From: Chloromonas sp. AAM2
Taxonomy: Eukaryota > Chlorophyta > Chlorophyceae > Chlamydomonadales > Chlamydomonadaceae
Reading direction: 5' to 3'
Assembly: GCA_004335635.1 (NCBI GenBank)
Contig: QAXH01006286.1
Span: 51,920-65,665 of the forward strand
DNA length: 13,746 nt
Below the pieces are notes generated by a model. That model saw only the letters and a program-made list of their open reading frames with translations, was not told where the DNA came from and searched no databases. How positions within the stretch are numbered: position 1 is the first letter of the stretch; every line of letters starts with the position of its first letter. Of this stretch, positions 1-8,600 are shown in pieces. A program made the position numbers and the translations under genes.

Positions 1-33
1 AAGTTGCATGGCCAGCATATCCATTCCATTCAG

Positions 34-95
34 TGCATAGAGCAATATGATATCGACGCTGTCAAGGGCATCGGCCGGCTCTTTGCGGACATTGG

Positions 96-97
<2 letters not shown>
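34..97 (+). CDS. Possible internal exon, importin-beta/transportin-like
   Basis: The segment follows a plausible acceptor (pyrimidine-rich stretch, then CAG at 31-33) and is open for 21 codons plus one base. It reads CIEQYDIDAVKGIGRLFADIG and stops at a GT that is the first unit of a long GT repeat. The IGRLFADIG ending recalls the helical repeats of nuclear-transport receptors of the transportin-SR/importin-13 group. That resemblance is from memory of the family, not from a search. No second exon of the same gene could be found downstream, so the gene may have a long intron or this may be a remnant. It would be transcribed towards the cyclase gene. Confidence 0.35.

Positions 98-135
<38 letters not shown>
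98..135. repeat. (GT)19 microsatellite
   Basis: There are nineteen uninterrupted GT units. The repeat starts exactly at the donor position of the possible exon at 34-97. Confidence 0.95.
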
Positions 136-137
<2 letters not shown>

Positions 138-833
138 CCTCAAGCTGAGAGGCAAACCAAACTCTTGAGTGGGGAAACAACCAGACAAACAACCGTTCAC
201 AAGAGGGGAGGGATTCCAACCCGTCCAACCTACATGTGAAGGGGATTGCGACACACCAGGATAGTAGTGGTGGCCAACTACGATTGACAGGTCACACAGT
301 CGTTATTCTCACTCTGACGTCAATCAGAGTTCAAACCAGCGGCTGCAGCGAAATAATTCAGCCTAGTGCAAGGATGCAGCAAGTATGAACACACATACTG
401 CACATACTTCACATTGGTTACGGTATCCAATTTTTGGGCAGCAGCTCATGATAGGCTTCAGGGCACCAGTGGTGATGATGTCTGTTCTCCGTTGAAGGCT
501 TGCATTACATTGCCAAATGGCTTTATGCACATAATTACATGGTCTCGTTTGTGGGGAAACGTGAAGAGGAGAGAGGAGTGGTGATAGTTACTGCTGAATG
601 AACCATATCATACCAAGTGTCCAAGCAAATCTCATGTTGGGCATCTCAGCACGGACAGCCACCACTGTTTTGTGGCGTCTGCTCATGATACAATGCATAC
701 AAGAGTTCATATGCACTGAGGATGCGTTATTCGCAAACAAAAGTTCTGCTGCAGTTTCTTTCATTTAACGAAAGGCAGAACACTAGACACCAGCCAGCTC
801 AGAAGCATTGAAAATCATTGAGGCGTACGTGGT

Positions 834-897
834 GCACAACCACCACCACTATCACCACCACTGTCATAATCACACTACCACCAGCACCACCAGCCAC
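834..897. repeat. CAC-rich low-complexity tract
   Basis: This is an imperfect run of CAC/ACC triplets. It creates a His/Thr/Ser-rich open frame on the plus strand that is more likely a by-product of the repeat than a protein. Confidence 0.75.
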
Positions 898-1420
898 TCT
901 ACACCTTCATTGTCACTCTATACTGTGCATATACAGGAGCAAAGGAAGACAGAAAGGAAGATGATGCCGGTCGGTGTAAGCAAATACGCTAAGCATTTGA
1001 GCCACTAGCATGTATAGACATGCTTAATCATCACCACCGTCAGGCGAATGCCCAGTGTGGGATGCACAAGTTGTTCACAAAGTCCCCATGCAGGTCTCAG
1101 ATACAACCTGGAGGTGCCACTGCCTGGCCACATCTTGAGGTTAAACCTTGGCCTTATTTGTCAAGAAATGTCAAAGTGACATCTAGCGCACATTTGTTTC
1201 AAGCAAGCTTGGTAACCTAGTGAGTTTGCAACTCGGCAGAAAAGTGTGAAGGAACCTGGCAGTTGCGCGGCAGGCTGCGACCATAGCCTTGCACACACAG
1301 CTGCAGACTTGTGAGTGCGAGCTGATCAATGGCAGAGGGGTCAGAAGTTGGGCCAAAGCCTACAGACAACAGACCAACTCACAGACAAAATATGACAACC
1401 CTAATACACAGCAGGGCTGT

Positions 1421-1438
1421 GAGATGTAAGATGTAAGA
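1421..1438. repeat. Heptamer direct repeat GATGTAA
   Basis: Tandem copies of GATGTAA are followed by a diverged GATGTCA. Two overlapping-phase TGTAA motifs result, which on the plus strand could serve as a poly(A) signal. Confidence 0.6.
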
Positions 1439-1605
1439 TGTCACACATGGCAGATCAGGTGACCAACGGTTCATTAACAGGGTTTGCATGCCCCTTGGCT
1501 CAGGACAGGAATATTAGCCTGGCTTAGCCATGTGCCGTGCAATAGAGCTCCGGGTGGCACACACACCCGTTGTCCAACACCACTCAACATAAGGGCGTGC
1601 CATGC

Positions 1606-1627
1606 GTTCAACTGACGTTCAACTGAC
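1606..1627. repeat. 11-bp tandem duplication
   Basis: GTTCAACTGAC occurs twice in direct succession. No function is apparent. Confidence 0.8.
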
Positions 1628-2460
1628 AGGCAGTTGCGCGCATCAGATCGGATGATGAAAAGCAACGCACTACTGGCATCCAACATAAATCATAACAGGG
1701 CGCGCGGTTTTGAAACTGCAATGGTACGTCAGCCATCAGGCAACCCATGGCCTTGCTTACTTAGGACGTCCTTCTGTGATGCTGGACTCACTGCCCAAAA
1801 CTTGACCCACGCAGCTTCGTCCGCAGATGTTGCCTGTCCCTCTGCACGTATTTCACTGAGACATGCCTATCAGCAGCTGCCATGCACAATTACCACCCTA
1901 GCTTCGTGCATGGCTTGCGAGCGTTCGCGCTCGGTGCATGTCGGCTCCCCTGATGTAATCTCTCTATCACCAGAAGCATCACATGCTTCACTTTTGACAT
2001 GTAAAATAACCACGCCCATGTGCCAGGCGGCACGTGCTAACCATGCATAAAGTGCTGGCAGGATTTGCCAAGCTCCCTCATTACCAGGCTTCATCAAACA
2101 TGATACAAAAAGTAGCATGATATTGTAGATGACCAAAGAGTGCTGTTACTCCGCCCTTCGTGTGCCGCAACGCCATGCGACCTTCGTGTTTACGGCATTT
2201 TAATGTTGAGGTTTTGACTAAGTGATGCCCACACGTTTTGAATTATCGACCAACGCCATTGCAATGAGCTGCAAGCGAAGCCCCAAGGAACAGATGAACA
2301 AGCAATGGGGGAGTAAAACGGTACCCTGCCTTTGCAAAGCCATGGGCAAGTTAGAGAAGAGAAAGCAGTAACATAATGAACACGCAGGAAGGATAAGGAA
2401 GCATGATGCATTGGATTTTGACCCTTTTTGTACATGCCGGGACTCGAGTGCGACCCAAGC

Positions 2461-2465
2461 TTACA
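2461..2465 (-). terminator. Putative TGTAA poly(A) signal of the cyclase gene
   Basis: On the minus strand TGTAA lies about 140 nt after the cyclase stop codon. TGTAA is the established polyadenylation signal of chlorophyte nuclear genes. The 3' UTR would then run from 2605 to about 2440. Position and motif are seen; its use is inferred. Confidence 0.5.
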
Positions 2466-2605
2466 AATGCTGTTTAGATCGCGCCCGCCTCGCGGTTATT
2501 GATCCCACTCAAGGCTTGCATGGAGTTCGTATGACTTGCACGTCCCTTTGTCGTATGAAGTCACGTTCACGTATCTGGAACCCTCACAGCACGGCATCAC
2601 ATTGG

Positions 2606-2658
2606 TCAGTTGGCGCCAGCAAGCGGGTCCAGGAGATACGTGCGCATGACACCCTTGC
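2606..2658 (-). CDS. Cyclase exon 21: C-terminus and stop
   Basis: After the acceptor CTCGCAG the exon reads [17 protein letters not shown] and then TGA (2608-2606). KGxMxTYLL is the last beta-strand motif of class III cyclases, usually KGKGxMxTYWL. It completes a Gly codon split with exon 20. The protein ends only nine residues after this motif, so there is no C-terminal extension. Confidence 0.88.
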
Positions 2659-5600
2659 CTGCGAGCAGTGGTGATGGGCGAGCGAACGTCAAACACACGA
2701 CTTGAGCCACATGACCCCGTTTTGTTGACACCTAGGCGGCACATTCGTGAGGTCCTTTTTGCAATTGATTGGAAGTGTTCGTACGAATTCCAAGCACCAA
2801 GCGCTTAAAAGTGTTCAGAAGGATTGTCTGTGAGAAAAGCCCATGCTGCGAGGTCACAGCCTGGATCATTTGTTTGGCGAAGGTCGGTGTAGTACTGGAG
2901 GTTTTGCACTGTTTGGCATTGTTTGGCATTGTGTCAATTGTCATCTGTCAGTCACAGATGCATTAGGAACAGGACGGTGTATTATTTCAATTCTCTCGCA
3001 CGCATGGAGTGATCTGTCGTACGACTCTGCATCATCCAAAGTCTCACCTTTGACTTCGATCTCCCCCCTGTAAATCAGGGATTGCTGCGTCCTGGCGTCC
3101 AATTGTGTGTAAGTCGCCTCGCTGACTTGGAGCATCTGGGGCAGGCCTGTGCTCTCCATGCGGCTCGCGGTGTTCACAGTGTCTGCATACCACAGGCATC
3201 GTGCACAGGCTGAGAGGACAAGCACACAGGAAGGGAACGCTGACGAACATGTTAAACTACCTGTTTGGTGCGCTACTGCCGCCGGGCACCAGGCTTGTGC
3301 CCAAGCGTATCAAAGCACTGCCTGGTACGTATCAGATAAGCAATGAATGCATATCAAATACATATCGAATGCGTATCGTATGCGTATCGATTGTGTATCA
3401 CGTTGCAATAGTGCACGCCATGACACCTCACGTGACAGGACCTCACGATCGGGCCGACATGCGCTCTAGCGCAAAACGAACACAGCCCGAATCGATCTTA
3501 CGAAGACCCGAGTGTGCACTCACCTCCGAACAGGCAATAGCGAGCGCGCTGCAGGCCCACAATGCCGCTCATAACGCGGCCCGAGTGAAGGCCCACACGC
3601 ACGCGCACCGGGCCCCCCGCCAAGGGGTTGGTCACGCTGCAGACACCACGCATGGACACATCACATGATCATCACATGATCTCATCACATGGTCATCACA
3701 TGGTCATCACATGAACACAGACATGAGAGCATGCGTTTGCCGCAAGGCATCCGGATGTGAGATGCCTGTGAGATGCCTGTGAGATCCCTGGCCAGACCAG
3801 TGAGTAAGGTTTGCGTGACTCGCGACGGCCCGTAGCACGCTGTGCAGATTCCTCAACATGATCGTCCTGTGGCACGGCACATGCCCATCGCAGAGTCTGA
3901 TCTGCCCTACCTACCAGCGCCAACTTTCTCTTTCTTTTTCCCTTTTCCTGCTTCTTTTCCTTTCCTTTTTTCTTTTCTTTTGTTTTCTTTTGCCCTTCTC
4001 TTCTCTCCTCTGCCGTACCTGGCCGCCGCGTGCACCATATCCACGGCAAAAGCCAGGAGGGTGGCGGCATGGCGGGGGTCGGGCGAAGTGACGCCCGTGC
4101 AAGCCATCTGAAAACAACAGAGCAGACAAAACAGGTGCGCATGCTGACAGCCACGTACTACAGCTCATGGCGGGGAAATTATTGTGGGGCACTGGAGGCA
4201 GACTTCCAGGCCAGATCTTTAGACTGCTGGCCAGGCCAGCCCTAAGCTGCCACCTCCAGTATCCAAACGCCAAGCCTCAGGCTACTGCGTCATGTCCTCC
4301 GTCCATACTCTCCTATTCCTAGGCCTTGTGCCTGATTGACACTCACATAGCAGTCACCGATTGTCTCCACCTTGTAGACTCTGCAGCGGCAATTATGTCA
4401 TGTCATGTCATGTTATTATGTTATGTTATTATGAGTTGGTTGTGTATGATACTTGCATGAGCGTTGAATGGTGTAAATTCTGGGCAGGTTACTGAACTAT
4501 CGAGCATGCCACTCATCCTCACCACTCTTGTCCTTATATTACCACATTAAGGGCTATACTGGCTAAACAGATGCCAGGGGCTTAGCATGGCTGCCCAGTG
4601 CACTATGGGACACTGGTCGTACATCGCACATCGCACAACAAGCCCATTCCATAAAGAACTCTTCCACAAGCGGATCCTATTCCTAGCCGCATACAGAGTT
4701 ATACCAACTAAACACATTCTAAAGCTGTTGTACACGCTTCAGGCTGCAGGCTTGTAAAGTCTCACACGCTTCTGGTGTTTTCGTAAGTTTTCAGGCTGTT
4801 CCCTTCGCACTCACCCCCTCTTGTCCGCTAGTAGGTCGTACTTGCAAGGGTAAGTTAGTTGGTTAGCTGGTTACATTTACTTGGACACATTTCCACTCCT
4901 CACTCACCCCCACTTGTCCGCTAGCCTGTCGTACTTGCGAGGGTAAGTTAGTTGGTTAGCTGGTTACATTTACTTGGACACATTTCCACTCCTCACTCAC
5001 CCCCACTTGTCCGCTAGCCTGTCATACTTGGTGAACAGTTCGTGAAGCAGCAGCATGACCTGCTCTGGCTCCAGCTCCTGACTCATCGCCTGAACGCAAA
5101 GGCATCACGGTGATAGCATTGATGCAACATAGTAATAATGGCCTGAACTCAAAGGCGGTCAAAGACATGAACAGAGGGTGGGATATCTTGGCATTCATCA
5201 TCATTACATGGCTTTTCATGGTTCAACCCACGGTGCTGCAGCTAGACACAATATCTCTCCAAGAATTACGCGCCTGACAATCGTTAAGCCTTGGCATTGA
5301 ATGCAGGCAATAAATGGCTGGCTCATTGCATCAGCTGTGAACCGATGCTAGCAAGGCAAGCAAAAGCTTCACCTCCATGGCTTGGAAAGCATCCAGAGAA
5401 TAGCGTGAACGACAAAAACGTGCTGCTGTTTGCCAACTCCGTGCCCATGTGCCCTTCAATTCATGTACCCACCGTGTAGCCCACGATGTCGCAGAATAGC
5501 ACTGTCACGCTTTCATGCCACTGCTTGTAGACCAGTTGCCCTTGCAGCAGGGAGGTAACTGGGCTCCGCTGCCCGCTGCTGAGCATTGCTCCACAAGCGG

Positions 5601-8600
5601 ATGTGGGAGCAGTTCTAGCAGCCTGGTTTGCTTGCCTTCCGCCAATCTCGGGAGACCAAGCACCTGAATAAGCCGTTCCAGAGCTTTGCCGGTTGGGACT
5701 GTACCTCATGAGTTGCACCAGGCCGTCGCTGGCTTCTCGTGATGTGATGTCGTCTGACTCGAGCTCAACTGCCGCGGCGAATTCGCATGAGTGTCGGCTG
5801 TGAGGCCGAGCGATTTTTGGTTTGAAGAGGCGCTGGGCGAGGCTGGGCAGCTCATGGGGTGCAAATCTCACTTCAGACAAGCGACCATCAGAACCTGGTG
5901 CGTTCAAGCTTGACCTGTTTACGGGGGAAAGCGCTTGCTGGGATCGTGGCGAGGACGACATTGCAAACGAAGGAGAGGAAGGCCAGCGGGTTTGGCCAAT
6001 CAAGGTGGGGCCAGGGAAACTGCTAAACTCAGCTCCCGGCGCGGCCGGCCAGCCGAGGGCATGGCCGTTAGTGGCCGGTATGGAATTGCGAGGCGTTGAC
6101 GGAATCTCGACACTGCACCGATTGGAGGGATCACGGATGTTTTGGTCGCTCGCAGGCTCGTTGAATCTTACGCGAGGTGATTGAGCCAAGAAGTACCCAG
6201 TATTGCCGTTCTCGACCGCCGTTCCTGTGCCGATCAAGCGGCTCGCTTCGTCACATGCCTGTGCAAACGTTGCGCTGTTCCTGGCGAAGACCACAGTAGC
6301 TTGGCTGCTTGAGTTCACGCCGGACGGGTACACACCGCTGCTTGTGGCCAGTGGAGTGTCTGAGTTTGCGCTCAGCTGGGCGGCTGCCTGCTTCTTCAGC
6401 ATGTCAGCAACCTACAACCACATTGCAAGCGCGGATTATTTGCCTCGGTGATCATCACTTTCGGCTTGAGTCACACTGCATGTGATGAAAATTGAGCATC
6501 AACACTGTCACGCAAGCGTAGATGTGAGGCAAGGATTGCTGCTAGTTTTGACTGACACCAATTGCCGGCGCAGACTGGTTACGATTCTATCCGAACGCAG
6601 CAACCAGCGACCTCCAAGTGGCATCAGCAATGTCATGCAAGCGTGGAAGCATCGAGGCAAGAAGTGCTGCTAAACCTGGTTCATTCAAATTGCAGGCGCA
6701 GGCGCAGCGAAACTCGATCCGCGCTTGCGTCACACTGCATCTGATCTTCATAAGCATCATGTCGTGCAAGCCTAGATGGACACAACGTCGACCTCACCTG
6801 GCGCGGCATCACGTCGTCAATGATCAAATCGCCGGCACGAACGTCCTGCATAGCCTTGCTCAACAGCATGGCGGAACCCAGCAGAGAGGCCAGCACTTTC
6901 AGAGCGCGCAGAAAGTGCGCGTCGTGGGCACATGGGTCCGGGCTCAGCGCGAAGAAACCGCCAACGACCAAGCCGTTGGCCATAAACGGTACGAGTGTCA
7001 GACTGCTCACGTGCTGCAAGTACAGCGGTCCGAACACACGCATTAAGTTTGTGATCGTCAAATTGATGCATTCCGTGACGACCGTGATGTGATGGACCTT
7101 TAGTCTGAACAATCAAATGCACCAAGCTTTGCATGTGAGCGTGGCCAACGTCAACAGAGCAGTTACTAACCCCAACCCTAATCAGTCAGCTTCATTTGGC
7201 TGGTTCTGGCCCAATCACACAGCAATACACGCCTAAAATATCAGTAAAAATGACAATAACTTGTAATAACATGGCAATTCTCACACTGCAATACACAGCA
7301 ATTCTATACCAGTCCCAGGAGCCCAGCCTCACCATGTGCTCTCTGAGCGAGAGCAGGCAGGCAGCCTCGTGGCTAGACGGGTGTGCCTCCGCCTCCGCCA
7401 ACACGTCCACCACCGCCACCATCTCCCCGCCGGATCGGAGCAGCAGGCGAGACAGAAAGGTTACCTCCTCATCAGGCAGGGCAACCGGGAAATACCTGAA
7501 AGCAGGCAGGAAGGCAAGCATTTCGTCCACGAAGCTCATAAGCTGCAGGCTCCCAGAGCGAGCGAATCTTGCAAACGCTCCAAGTGGCTCCCTGCATCGG
7601 GGCTGCATTTGATTTTCATCCCCAGCATGACTAAGAACTGCAATCTAATATTCGGCCCAAATTGCCCTGCTGCTTGGCATGATCTGGAACCGTTTACACT
7701 CACTTTTACACTGACTTTCAACCAGATCTGGAATACAGCATACTCTTGTCCGATTTCACGCCCTGCCTTCCTTGCTGCGCACTACCTTCCTTGCGTTCTC
7801 CTGCCTTTCTACCGACCTGGTCAGTGGCGCCAACGTGGCTGCACGAGCATGCACTTGTGGCTTCCGCCCGAGTTCAGCTGCGGCGCCCGCCTCATCCTGA
7901 GATCTATCCAGCAACAGTAGGCCTCCCATACTGCCGTACCAGAGACCAGGCAGCTCCACCTGCACCGATTGCGAATCACACTTGTCGAAACGGGTTTAGT
8001 AACAGCGACCGTTGCTTTTGTGCCCTAGCAGCTTCGCTGTCTCTTGGGGTCAACAACCTGGCCTGCTTCATAGCAATCTCGACTGTTGATGTGATGCGTT
8101 ACCCTGGCTGTTTCTACGAAACGGTCGGTCATTATTCTCGGTTTGTCACCTGCAGGACCTCCACGAGTTGCTTGGGCCCCAAGAGATCCAACCGCTGCTC
8201 CGACAGAAACTGCAGGCCACGTGCCTGGTCCTCGTACCTACAACAGTCAGTATGTATTTGATTTCAAGTATGCATCTGTGGAGTTGGCTACGGGTCGGCT
8301 TGGCTATGGCGGGCTACGGATGGAGCCTAGAAATGGAGGTACCAACCAGCTTGTCAAAGTTACGTCTGCAAGTCACTTTTACGCTGGTGCTAGACCTGTC
8401 TAGAAGTTTAATTCCTTCTCATACACCTGATGTATCATTGGTCACACCTACCAATGCTGACGTTGCACTTGACTGGATGAGATGAGGTCCAAGGCCCTGA
8501 GGAGCAGGCCTGCCAGCAGGGCTGTCATCAGCAGAGTCAACGGTCCCAGCAGCTCCCGTGGAAGTAACGAATCAGTAACGGACAACCGATTGGGGTCGAC

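Larger units (their letters stand above)
136..2440. other. Stretch without a recognisable gene
   Basis: I read both strands and found no stretch with family motifs, consistent codon use or a chain of phase-compatible exons. The longest open frames (1634-2050 plus, 1870-2136 minus) look random in composition. The region holds a CAC-rich patch, short direct repeats and several TGTAA motifs on the plus strand (975-979, 1425-1429, 1432-1436, 1954-1958, 2000-2004), any of which could be a poly(A) signal for a plus-strand gene. It could be an intron of that gene or intergenic DNA between convergent genes. Confidence 0.5.

Noticed and set aside
206..345. T-arm-like GATTCCAACCC and GTTCAAACC stretches suggesting a tRNA
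   Set aside because: No matching acceptor stem, D-arm or anticodon arm could be folded at the right spacing on either strand.
366..584. Plus-strand frame containing SNFWAAAHDRLQ, which could continue the transportin-like exon
   Set aside because: The NFW piece recalls a motif of that family, but there is no acceptor close before it, the expected preceding exon is missing, and the rest of the frame looks random.
808..1008. His/Thr/Ser-rich open frame
   Set aside because: It is a translation of a CAC repeat, with no splice signals or family features.
1634..2050. 138-codon plus-strand frame and the minus-strand frame 1870-2136
   Set aside because: There is no recognisable domain and composition is random-like. 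The two frames overlap, and such lengths occur by chance at this base composition.
3201..3668. 155-codon open frame on the plus strand
   Set aside because: It lies opposite catalytic exon 19 and flanking introns. The minus-strand reading carries exact family motifs and splice sites, so this is a shadow frame.
3842..4154. Phe/Ser-rich (plus) and Lys/Glu/Arg-rich (minus) open frames
   Set aside because: They are produced by the polypyrimidine/polypurine tract inside an intron; only 4019-4107 is coding.
5822..6184. Plus-strand 120-codon frame
   Set aside because: It is antisense to the long linker exon, which joins in phase to unmistakable cyclase motifs.
7165..7185. Telomere-like CCAACCCTAA sequence
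   Set aside because: It is only one or two loose units within an intron, with no array.
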